Shown here one piece after another: positions 1-5,480 of a stretch of 5,480 nt of DNA. Every line of letters begins with the position of its first letter. Position 1 is the stretch's first letter. Position numbers and translations under genes: made by a program. Under the pieces are notes generated by a model that was not told the DNA's origin, ran no database searches, and saw nothing but the letters and a program-made list of their open reading frames with translations. The DNA lies in assembly GCA_963581225.1 (NCBI GenBank), contig CAUZMW010000131.1:1-5480 (forward strand), given 5' to 3'. This DNA comes from SMWC01 sp963581225. Lineage in GTDB: Bacteria; Pseudomonadota; Gammaproteobacteria; Steroidobacterales; Rariloculaceae.

Positions 1-234
1 TACGAGGCGGACGGCATAGCGGCCGACCGGCTCGATCTGATCGATGTTGACTGTCTCTTTGGCGGGAACGAGAACCCCTTCGCCACCGCCATGGCCTTGC
101 ACCTCCGCCGACGGCGAGAAGACGCGTAGATACTCCAGCGGCAATTCGAACTGCTCGCCATCGGAGAACTGGATCTGCAGCTTTCGCGAGCGTTTCTGCA
201 GCTTGATGTCGATCGGGTGGGGAGCGTTCTCCAT
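1..234 (-). CDS. DUF971 protein (gamma-butyrobetaine hydroxylase-like N-terminal domain), 3' end cut by window edge
   Basis: The first 78 residues are visible; the frame is still open at the left edge, so the C-terminus is missing. The start MENAPHPIDIKLQKRSRKLQ is followed by a strand-rich core with FSDGEQFELPLEYLRVFSPS (about residues 23-42) and VGRYAVRLV at the edge, matching the small bacterial DUF971 family (PF06155), usually around 120 residues. The ATG at 234 is supported by a good GAGGAG Shine-Dalgarno sequence about 5 bases upstream. It begins 13 bases after the hslU stop, so it is probably the last or a late gene of the same transcript. No biochemical role is established for stand-alone DUF971 proteins as far as I know. 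The domain also occurs in gamma-butyrobetaine hydroxylase and at the C-terminus of the plant iron-sulfur carrier HCF101, which hints at metal or Fe-S handling; that is inference. Confidence in the family is high, in function low. Confidence 0.88.
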   Translation of the reverse strand, partial: MENAPHPIDIKLQKRSRKLQIQFSDGEQFELPLEYLRVFSPSAEVQGHGGGEGVLVPAKETVNIDQIEPVGRYAVRLV

Positions 235-247
235 CGTATCTCCTCGC

Positions 248-1555
248 CTAGAGAATATAGCGCATGAGATCCTCATCCTGCACGAGCTCGCCCAGATGCT
301 CTTCGACATACGGCGCATCGATTACGACGGACTGCCCGCCCTTGTCCGCCGCCTCGAAGGAGATTACCTCCAGGAGGCGTTCCATGACAGTGTGTAGCCG
401 CCGCGCGCCGATGTTCTCGGTACGTTCGTTGACATGGAAAGCTACTTCGGCGATACGCTGGATGCCGTCGGCTTCGAAAGTCAGTTCGACCTTCTCCGCG
501 CCCATCAGGGCCGTGTACTGTTCAGTTAGCGACGCATCCGGTTCCGTGAGGATGCGGACGAAGTCAGCCGTGCTTAATGCCCCGAGTTCGACGCGAATCG
601 GGAAACGCCCTTGCAATTCGGGAATAAGATCCGACGGTTTTGCCACAGTGAACGCGCCGGAGGCGATAAACAACACATGGTCCGTGCGCACCATGCCGTA
701 GCGCGTACTGACCGTGCAGCCTTCGACTAGCGGCAACAGATCGCGTTGTACCCCCTCTCTCGAAACGTCCGCGCCCATCGTCTCTGCGTGACGGGCGACT
801 TTGTCGATCTCATCGAGAAAGACGATTCCATCTTGCTCTACGGCTCTGAGCGCTTTTAACTTGATGTCCTCTTCGTTGATCATCTTTCCCGCTTCTTCGT
901 CCGTGATGAGCTTTAGTGCATCGTCAACCTTGAGCTTGCGCTCTTTACGTCGCCCACTCGAGACATTCTGAAACATGCTCTGCAACTGGTTGGTCATTTC
1001 TTCCATGCCTGGAGGAGCCATGATTTCCACGCCAACCACGGGTGCCTCAACTTCAATCTCAACATCACGGTTATCCAATTCTCCTTCCCGGAGCATCTTT
1101 CGAAACCGTTGTCGAGTCTCACCACCGTCACCGTCGTCCTGCGATCCCGGCAGTAACACGTCCAACAATCGGTCTTCGGCAGCATCGGTCGCACGATGGC
1201 TGACCTTGGCGAGTTCCTCCTCACGTACCATTTTGACGGCCATATCCGATAGATCGCGGACGATCGAGTCGACCTCCCGGCCCACATAACCGATCTCGGT
1301 AAACTTGGTCGCCTCGACTTTAATGAAAGGCGCTTTGGCAAGGCGAGCGAGACGCCGGGCAATCTCCGTCTTACCCACTCCGGTGGGCCCGATCATTAGA
1401 ATATTCTTCGGTGTGATCTCGCTGCCGAGCGGCTCACCAACCTGTGCGCGGCGCCAACGATTCCGCAACGCGATCGCGACCGCACGTTTCGCGGCCTCCT
1501 GGCCGACGATGTGTTTGTCCAGTTCCTGGACGATTTCTCTGGGAGTCATCGACAT
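248..1555 (-). CDS. hslU: HslU, ATPase and unfoldase subunit of the HslUV (ClpYQ) protease
   Basis: AAA+ ATPase whose hexamer unfolds cytoplasmic substrates and threads them into the HslV peptidase. The 435-residue product is full length (E. coli HslU has 443). Visible motifs are Walker A GPTGVGKT at 56-63, the pore loop GYVG at 89-92, Walker B VFLDEIDK at 245-252, a sensor-1 region IASGAF at 297-302, an arginine finger in ELQGRFPIR (R317) and sensor 2 in GARRL (R385). The C-terminal tail EDLMRYIL is the segment that inserts into HslV to activate it. The I domain lies at about 110-240; its variable acidic loop (about 136-148) is shorter than in E. coli and accounts for the length difference. 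The ATG at 1555 sits one base after the hslV stop, so translation is probably coupled; no strong Shine-Dalgarno is visible. A second ATG two codons downstream is possible, but MSMTPREIV resembles the E. coli start MSEMTPREIV. Confidence 0.98.
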   Translation of the reverse strand: MSMTPREIVQELDKHIVGQEAAKRAVAIALRNRWRRAQVGEPLGSEITPKNILMIGPTGVGKTEIARRLARLAKAPFIKVEATKFTEIGYVGREVDSIVRDLSDMAVKMVREEELAKVSHRATDAAEDRLLDVLLPGSQDDGDGGETRQRFRKMLREGELDNRDVEIEVEAPVVGVEIMAPPGMEEMTNQLQSMFQNVSSGRRKERKLKVDDALKLITDEEAGKMINEEDIKLKALRAVEQDGIVFLDEIDKVARHAETMGADVSREGVQRDLLPLVEGCTVSTRYGMVRTDHVLFIASGAFTVAKPSDLIPELQGRFPIRVELGALSTADFVRILTEPDASLTEQYTALMGAEKVELTFEADGIQRIAEVAFHVNERTENIGARRLHTVMERLLEVISFEAADKGGQSVVIDAPYVEEHLGELVQDEDLMRYIL

Positions 1556-1556
1556 A

Positions 1557-2093
1557 TCAGACGCCGAGTTCTTCGATCGTGATCTGGCTGTTGGTGTAGA
1601 TACAGATGTCGCCGGCGATCGCGAGTGCTTTCTCGACGATCGTACGCGCGTCCAGATCGGTATTGTCGAGTAGGGCCTGCGCCGCCGCCTGCGCGTAGGC
1701 GCCGCCGGAACCGATCGCGAGTAGATTGTGCTCGGGCTCGATTACGTCCCCGGTACCGGAGATCAATAGCGACTGCTCCGTGTCCGCGACGCAAAGCAAC
1801 GCCTCCAATCGTCTCAGCATCCGGTCGGTCCGCCAGTCCTTGGCGAGCTCGATCGCCGCACGGGTGAGATTCCCGTACTGGTCAAGCTTCTTTTCGAAGT
1901 ACTCGAACAACGTAAACGCATCGGCGGTTCCGCCCGCAAATCCGGCTAAAACCCTGCCGTCGTGCAGATGGCGAACCTTTCGCGCGTTGCCTTTCATGAC
2001 CTTGTCGCCGAGCGTGACCTGCCCGTCGCCGCCGAGTGCGACGTGACCGTCGCGGCGTACGCAGACAATCGTTGTGCCGTGGAATTGTTCCAT
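1557..2093 (-). CDS. hslV: HslV, threonine peptidase subunit of the HslUV (ClpYQ) protease
   Basis: Proteasome-beta-like N-terminal-nucleophile peptidase that forms the proteolytic double ring of HslUV in the cytoplasm. The product has 178 residues, close to the 176 of E. coli. The nucleophile is expected to be Thr7 in MEQFHGTTIV, exposed by removal of the first six residues rather than of Met alone. Counting Thr7 as 1, the catalytic Asp17 (D23, in GGDGQ) and Lys33 (K39, in GNARK) are present, as is the serine in GSGG (S129). Other family stretches are GFAGGTADAFTLFE (51-64), ELAKDWRTDRMLRRLEALL (82-100) and GDICIYTN (161-168). The ATG at 2093 lies 36 bases after the xerC stop, with only a weak purine stretch (GAGATCAGAA) before it. 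hslU follows one base after the stop. The two genes form the usual pair and encode partners of one complex. Confidence 0.98.
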   Translation of the reverse strand: MEQFHGTTIVCVRRDGHVALGGDGQVTLGDKVMKGNARKVRHLHDGRVLAGFAGGTADAFTLFEYFEKKLDQYGNLTRAAIELAKDWRTDRMLRRLEALLCVADTEQSLLISGTGDVIEPEHNLLAIGSGGAYAQAAAQALLDNTDLDARTIVEKALAIAGDICIYTNSQITIEELGV

Positions 2094-2129
2094 TTCTGAT
2101 CTCGACCGGTGACCGGCCCGTATTGGGGC

Positions 2130-3026
2130 TCAGTCGTCCCGGCGCCTCGCCCGAGGATGGGATTCATCATATATCTGGGCAAGGTGCTGAAAATCAAGGT
2201 GAGTATAGATCTGAGTAGTGGAAATACTCGCGTGGCCCAGCATCTCCTGAACCGCCCGCAGATTACCGCTGGATTCGAGCATATGGGTCGCGAACGAGTG
2301 CCTTAGCATATGCGGATGGATCGCGAGCCCCGCACCCTGACGTTTGGCCCATAACTTCAGTCGCGCTTGGACGGTACGAGCCGCCAGACGCGTGCCGCGT
2401 TGGGAAACGAACAACGCCTGTTCATTGACTTCCGCCATTGCCACGCGCTGTTCGATCCACGACTTTAGCGCGGCGATGGCCATCCGCCCTACCGGTACGA
2501 CCCGCGTCCTGTTGCCCTTACCGGTAACCCGCACCGTTCGGTCGGGAAGATCGAGATCGATGAGATCCAGCCCAACCAGCTCGGAGAGACGCAGCCCCGA
2601 CGAGTAGAGCAACTCCAGCATCGCACGGTCTCGCACTGTGAACGTATCGTCGCCCTCGAGCGCGAGAAGACCGGCGACCTGGTCGGTATCCAGCGTCGCC
2701 GGTAAACGTCGAGCGAGCTTCGGCGCCTGCACGCCAACGGCGGGATTAGAGTTCATTGCGTCGTGCTGGACGAGGTAACCGAGAAACCGACGCACAGCCG
2801 ACAACCGTCTGGCGATGCTGCGCGGGCTCAAGCCCCGTCGATGGCATTCGGCAGCGAACTGTCGCACGGCGTAGGAGTCGAGCGCCGCCAATTCAATTGA
2901 GCCACGGTCGCAATAGTCCAGGAATAATCTCAGGTCACGTCGATAGGCACTAAGCGTGTGCGGCGAGAGCCGCCGTTCATCCCGAAGGTGCCGCAAATAG
3001 TCCTCGAGCAATTTCTCAGAGTTCAT
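2130..3026 (-). CDS. xerC: XerC, site-specific tyrosine recombinase for chromosome dimer resolution
   Basis: With XerD (not in this window), XerC resolves chromosome dimers at dif near division, under FtsK control. From the ATG at 3026 the protein has 298 residues, exactly the E. coli length. The N-terminal SAM-like core-binding domain covers about 1-90, including LSPHTLSAYRRDLRLFLDYC (20-39). The catalytic domain carries the full set: R146 in SGLRLSEL, K170 in TGKGNRTR, H239 and R242 in HPHMLRHSFATHML, H265 in LGHAS, and the nucleophile Y274 in TTQIYTHL. The frame stays open to an upstream ATG at 3083, which would add 19 arginine-rich residues read from inside the DUF484 gene; the downstream start is preferred on length and homology, with an 11-base overlap with DUF484. 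Its place after dapF and DUF484 favours XerC over XerD. hslV follows after 36 bases instead of the HAD-family gene found in E. coli and Pseudomonas. Confidence 0.97.
   Translation of the reverse strand: MNSEKLLEDYLRHLRDERRLSPHTLSAYRRDLRLFLDYCDRGSIELAALDSYAVRQFAAECHRRGLSPRSIARRLSAVRRFLGYLVQHDAMNSNPAVGVQAPKLARRLPATLDTDQVAGLLALEGDDTFTVRDRAMLELLYSSGLRLSELVGLDLIDLDLPDRTVRVTGKGNRTRVVPVGRMAIAALKSWIEQRVAMAEVNEQALFVSQRGTRLAARTVQARLKLWAKRQGAGLAIHPHMLRHSFATHMLESSGNLRAVQEMLGHASISTTQIYTHLDFQHLAQIYDESHPRARRRDD
2157..2198 (-). promoter_or_regulatory. Weak candidate promoter (heat-shock-like) for hslVU inside the xerC 3' end
   Basis: Upstream of hslV the minus strand contains CTTGCC (2183-2178), 15 bases, then TCCCAT (2162-2157), resembling the sigma32 pattern CTTGAA/CCCCAT. 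A second CTTGAT lies at 2198-2193. An overlapping sigma70-like reading is TTTTCA (2193-2188), 16 bases, TATGAT (2171-2166). hslVU is a known sigma32 target in E. coli. The stretch also encodes the conserved XerC C-terminus, so the match may be chance. Confidence 0.22.
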
Positions 3027-3762
3027 TTTCTCGCGGCCCAGCCTCCGCGTCCGGGCTCCCCTGGCCGACCAGCGCCACGGCAACCAACTCGCCTAGTCGC
3101 GAGAGAAAATCCATCCCCTTGCCGGGATTGAAATAGTCCGGATCTCGACTACCGATTACCAGGAAGCCGTGTTCGGCCCGCAGCCCTAACGGGACTAAAG
3201 CCGCTGAGCTGATCTCACCAGCATTCTCTTCGAAGACGAAGGTCTTCTGACGATCGCGGATCAGCCCGCAGCGGGGCCGAGCAGATTTTAAGAAACTCGC
3301 GAAAGGTTTCAACCCTGCGTCGCCGCGATCCACGATTTTTAGAAACCCCCCTCCGGTCGGCGTCTCGTCTCGCAGCGGCGCGAACAGTACGACGGCCGCG
3401 CGTTCGGCTCGAAATTCCTCTCTGAGACAGATCTCCAGCATCTCGACGCGCTCCGCGCAACCGGTCGCCGACATCAGCTGAATTGACAGTAAGTGGATTC
3501 TCTCCACGAGCGCGTCGTTGAGTTTGGCAACCGCGACCAAATCCTTGAGCTGCCGCTCCACCTCACCACTGCGTTGTCTGAGCAGCGTGACCTGACGCTC
3601 GACAAGCGATATTGCAGGGCCGCCCGGATCGTGGGCGACGCTCAGGTCCATCAGAAGGTTCGGGCGCCGGTCGAAAAAGTCGGGATTGCGCTGCAAGAAC
3701 TCGGCGATCTCGTCGTCGGAGAAAGTCTCTTCGAAAACTGCCTCACCCTCTTGTTGGGTCAT
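3016..3762 (-). CDS. DUF484 family protein, probable GAF-like domain, function unknown
   Basis: A 248-residue DUF484 protein (PF04340), of typical length for the family. An N-terminal helical region contains FLQRNPDFFDRRPNLL (22-37), the most recognisable family motif. A charged heptad-like helix with SLVERQVTLLRQRSGEVERQ (52-71) follows and runs to about 95, consistent with a coiled coil. The C-terminal half (about 100-235) reads as a GAF-like fold ending in LVPLGLRAEHGFLVIGSRDP (189-208) and FLSRLGELVAVAL (219-231). No signal peptide or membrane segment is seen, so it is likely cytoplasmic. The ATG at 3762 overlaps the dapF 3' end by 20 bases; GAGGGG about 10 bases upstream may serve as Shine-Dalgarno. 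The stop overlaps the xerC start by 11 bases, so the three genes are probably translationally coupled. No function is established that I know of; constant association with xerC suggests, without proving, a role linked to recombination or division. Confidence 0.93.
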   Translation of the reverse strand: MTQQEGEAVFEETFSDDEIAEFLQRNPDFFDRRPNLLMDLSVAHDPGGPAISLVERQVTLLRQRSGEVERQLKDLVAVAKLNDALVERIHLLSIQLMSATGCAERVEMLEICLREEFRAERAAVVLFAPLRDETPTGGGFLKIVDRGDAGLKPFASFLKSARPRCGLIRDRQKTFVFEENAGEISSAALVPLGLRAEHGFLVIGSRDPDYFNPGKGMDFLSRLGELVAVALVGQGSPDAEAGPRENEL

Positions 3763-4582
3763 ATTCTATCCGCCCCTCGTAGACCCACGTCGTGGGTCCG
3801 GTTAGCCACAACGAACTCCCGGGACCCTGCCAGCTAACTTCAAGCATACCGCCCGGAAGACTCACATCAACCCGAGCCGCGAGAAGCCCCCTGTTTCGGC
3901 CCACGGCAACTGCCGCGGCAGCTCCCGTACCACAGGCCAGTGTCTCCCCGACACCGCGTTCGAACACCCGCAGGCTGATTCGCTCGGTATCTAGAACTTC
4001 CATGAAACCCACGTTAACTCCCTTCGGGAATGCGCTGTGCTCCTGAAGCTCGGCCCCCAGTATACCGACCGGAGCGTCATCCACAGAATCGGTAATCACC
4101 ACGGCGTGGGGATTACCGAGCGAGACTACCGCGAATTCCACTTCTCGCTCCGCAACACGCAATTTGTAAGTCGGCGCTTCGTTTTCGGTATCGAACGGCA
4201 GCGCCGCCGGCGAGAAATTCGGTTCACCTAGATCGACGCCGACCTTACCGTCGTCCAGAAGCCGCGCCTCGACGAGACCTGCGGCGCTCGCCAACGTGAG
4301 CGAGCCGGCACCGCTTTCCGCGGCCAGGAATCGCGCCACGCAGCGCACGCCGTTACCGCATTGCTCAACCTCACCGCCGTCGGCATTGAAGACCCGGTAG
4401 GCGCCGTCCGCGGACCCCGCGTAATCGCCGTCGATAAGCATGAGCTGATCGAAGCCGATTCCCCGCCGCCGATCTCCCCAGCGACTGATGTGCCCCGGCG
4501 CAGGCGAGTGCAGGCCCGATGGCCACCGCATAACCATAAAATCGTTACCGACACCATGCATCTTGGCGAATCGAATCTTCAT
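3743..4582 (-). CDS. dapF: DapF, diaminopimelate epimerase
   Basis: Converts LL- to meso-diaminopimelate, the precursor of lysine and the peptidoglycan cross-linking residue, in the cytoplasm. From the ATG at 4582 it has 279 residues (E. coli 274). The two catalytic cysteines are present: C75 in EQCGNGVRC and C217 in ETLACGTGAAAA. Substrate-site residues include N13 in HGVGNDF, H159 in GNPHAVV, and E208 and R209 in FERG. An in-frame ATG at 4603 would add seven residues (MGVIAST), but the family starts directly at the MKIRFAKMHG block and neither start has a well-spaced Shine-Dalgarno (a GGAG lies 14 bases before the chosen one). It is the first gene of the minus-strand run, with ubiD divergent upstream. 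In several gammaproteobacteria lysA precedes dapF; here it does not. The C-terminus is slightly longer than in E. coli (ending IEYDPTRG) and overlaps the DUF484 start. Confidence 0.97.
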   Translation of the reverse strand: MKIRFAKMHGVGNDFMVMRWPSGLHSPAPGHISRWGDRRRGIGFDQLMLIDGDYAGSADGAYRVFNADGGEVEQCGNGVRCVARFLAAESGAGSLTLASAAGLVEARLLDDGKVGVDLGEPNFSPAALPFDTENEAPTYKLRVAEREVEFAVVSLGNPHAVVITDSVDDAPVGILGAELQEHSAFPKGVNVGFMEVLDTERISLRVFERGVGETLACGTGAAAAVAVGRNRGLLAARVDVSLPGGMLEVSWQGPGSSLWLTGPTTWVYEGRIEYDPTRG

Positions 4583-4646
4583 TGTGCTGGCAATGACTCC
4601 CATGGAAGGTTAACTTGATCGGCCCCCGCAACGGACGCCCCCTGGA

Positions 4647-4669
4647 GGCTGTAGCTACGGGCTGCAGCC
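4647..4669. repeat. Near-perfect inverted repeat in the dapF/ubiD intergenic region
   Basis: Arms GGCTGTAGCT (4647-4656) and GGCTGCAGCC (4660-4669) flank the 3-base spacer ACG. As plus-strand RNA this makes a 10-bp stem with two G-U wobbles; as minus-strand RNA the same positions are A-C mismatches. No T run follows on either strand, so it is not a typical rho-independent terminator. It could be an operator or a leader hairpin; which is not decidable from sequence. Confidence 0.55.
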
Positions 4670-4678
4670 GCGGATGAA

Positions 4679-4684
4679 ATTATA
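4679..4684 (-). promoter_or_regulatory. Candidate -10 element (TATAAT) for the dapF-led operon
   Basis: On the minus strand, 4684 to 4679 reads TATAAT, a perfect sigma70 -10 hexamer in the only sizeable non-coding gap upstream of dapF. Transcription would start near 4672 and give a leader of about 90 bases. No good -35 is found at 16-18 base spacing (GGCTTG at 4707-4702 is poor) and there is no extended -10 TG, so the call is tentative. The element abuts the ubiD GTG start codon on the opposite strand. Confidence 0.35.
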
Positions 4685-5480
4685 GTGGATTCGCCCCTGC
4701 CCAAGCCCGCAGCGAAGTACGAAGATCTGCGCAGCTTCTTGAGCGCGCTGGAAACACGCGGAGAGCTCAAGAAGATCGACGTACCCGTAGATCCGTCGCT
4801 CGAACTTACGGAGATCTGTCGCCGTACACTCGAGCGCCAGGGCCCGGCGCTGCTATTCACCCGACCGAGCAACGCCCAAGTGCCGATACTGGCCAACCTT
4901 TTCGGCACCAGCGGTCGTATCGCAGCCGCTTTAGGTGGGACCGGGCCGGAAGCTTTTCGGCGGCTTGGCAAGCTGTTGGCGGCGCTGAAAGCTCCGGAGC
5001 CCCCACGAGGCCTGGGCGACGCTTGGCAAAAGCTGCCACTCGTCAAGGAGATTCTGAAAATGGCGCCGCGAACGGCGCGCTCCGGACCGTGCCAGGATAT
5101 CGTTCTCGAGGGTAACGACGTCGATCTCGGCATGTGGCCGATTCAGACTTGCTGGCCGGAGGACGCCGGGCCGCTAATTACCTGGGGCCTGACGACGACA
5201 CGCGGCCCGTTCGCCGAGCGGCAGAATCTCGGCGTCTACCGACAGCAGGTCATTGATCGCGACCGCCTCATCATGCGTTGGCTGCCACATCGGGGCGGCG
5301 CGACAGACTACAGAGCCTGGTGCGCTGCGCACCCGGATAAACCCTTCCCGGTCGCCGTGACGATCGGAGCGGATCCCGCGACTCTGTTAGCCGCGGTTAC
5401 TCCCATTCCCGACACGTTGTCCGAATACGCGTTCGCGGGTCTGCTCCGTGGAGCCCGGACCCAGCTCACAACCTGCCTGA
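4685..5480 (+). CDS. ubiD: UbiD family 4-hydroxy-3-polyprenylbenzoate decarboxylase, 3' end cut by window edge
   Basis: Prenylated-FMN-dependent decarboxylase of ubiquinone synthesis, removing the carboxyl of 4-hydroxy-3-polyprenylbenzoate; the cofactor is supplied by UbiX, not in this window. The first 265 codons of a protein usually near 490 residues are visible. Landmarks are KYEDLRSFLSALETRGELKK (11-30), ILANLFGT (68-75), TCWPEDAGPLITWGLTTTRG (155-174), ERQNLGVYRQQ (178-188), LIMRWLPHRGG (195-205) and PDTLSEYAFAGLLRG (242-256). N181, H202 and E247 are the probable metal-site residues, and VYR and RWL match cofactor-binding positions. The start must lie between an in-frame TAG at 4652 and the conserved KYEDLR; the only usual start codon there is GTG at 4685, giving a ten-residue lead MDSPLPKPAA before the domain. 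The Shine-Dalgarno is weak (GGATGA at 4672-4677). Close similarity to E. coli UbiD favours the ubiquinone role over other UbiD-family decarboxylases. Confidence 0.95.
   Translation, partial: MDSPLPKPAAKYEDLRSFLSALETRGELKKIDVPVDPSLELTEICRRTLERQGPALLFTRPSNAQVPILANLFGTSGRIAAALGGTGPEAFRRLGKLLAALKAPEPPRGLGDAWQKLPLVKEILKMAPRTARSGPCQDIVLEGNDVDLGMWPIQTCWPEDAGPLITWGLTTTRGPFAERQNLGVYRQQVIDRDRLIMRWLPHRGGATDYRAWCAAHPDKPFPVAVTIGADPATLLAAVTPIPDTLSEYAFAGLLRGARTQLTTCL

Noticed and set aside
264..701. 145-codon open frame on the plus strand inside hslU
   Set aside because: Antisense shadow of the conserved hslU frame, with a Ser/Arg-rich composition typical of a reverse-strand reading in GC-rich DNA.
2094..2129. 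Possible terminator or repeat between xerC and hslV (GACCGGTGACCGG at 2104-2116)
   Set aside because: The short direct repeat and small ACCGGT palindrome form no stable stem followed by a T run, so there is no evidence for a terminator.
2130..3026. xerC as a phage or integron integrase marking a mobile element
   Set aside because: Length, motifs and the dapF-DUF484 context are those of the chromosomal XerC; there are no att repeats, tRNA gene or phage genes nearby.
3027..3083. Upstream ATG for xerC at 3083 adding 19 residues
   Set aside because: The added residues (arginine and tryptophan rich) come from a second frame of the DUF484 gene and have no XerC counterpart; the start at 3026 gives the standard 298 residues.
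4583..4603. Upstream ATG for dapF at 4603
   Set aside because: It would add MGVIAST before the conserved DapF N-terminus, has no Shine-Dalgarno sequence and is not needed for family length.
4579..5133. 184-codon ATG open frame on the minus strand opposite ubiD
   Set aside because: It is antisense to an unmistakable UbiD coding region, is low-complexity (Ser, Arg, Ala, Pro rich), matches no family I recognise and runs into the dapF start.
1..5480. dif-like site near xerC
   Set aside because: No 28-base sequence resembling paired XerC/XerD arms was seen by eye; dif normally lies near the replication terminus, not beside xerC.

Overview
The window carries seven protein-coding genes, two of them cut by its edges. 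Six lie on the minus strand in one tight run and one diverges from them on the right. All are well-conserved housekeeping families. Together they suggest a moderately GC-rich proteobacterium, most likely a gammaproteobacterium: DUF484 is typically found beside dapF and xerC in that group, and the UbiD-type decarboxylase points to ubiquinone synthesis. Genus or species cannot be told from this sequence.

In transcription order the minus-strand run is dapF (4582 to 3743), a DUF484 gene (3762 to 3016), xerC (3026 to 2130), hslV (2093 to 1557), hslU (1555 to 248) and a DUF971 gene (234 to the left edge). dapF/DUF484 and DUF484/xerC overlap by 20 and 11 bases. hslV and hslU are 1 base apart, and hslU and the DUF971 gene 13 bases apart. 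Only the 36-base xerC/hslV gap breaks the coupling. The layout looks like an operon joining two blocks: dapF-DUF484-xerC (diaminopimelate supply and chromosome dimer resolution) and hslV-hslU-DUF971 (ATP-dependent protease plus a small protein of unknown role). A weak heat-shock-like promoter candidate inside the 3' end of xerC could give hslVU separate control.

To the right, a 102-base divergent intergenic region (4583-4684) holds a perfect minus-strand TATAAT and a strong inverted repeat. From 4685 a ubiD homologue with a GTG start runs off the right edge.

No RNA gene, CRISPR array, insertion sequence, dif site or clear rho-independent terminator was seen. I found no evidence of a novel system. 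The open points are regulatory (the divergent region and the xerC/hslV junction) and the unknown roles of the two DUF proteins.
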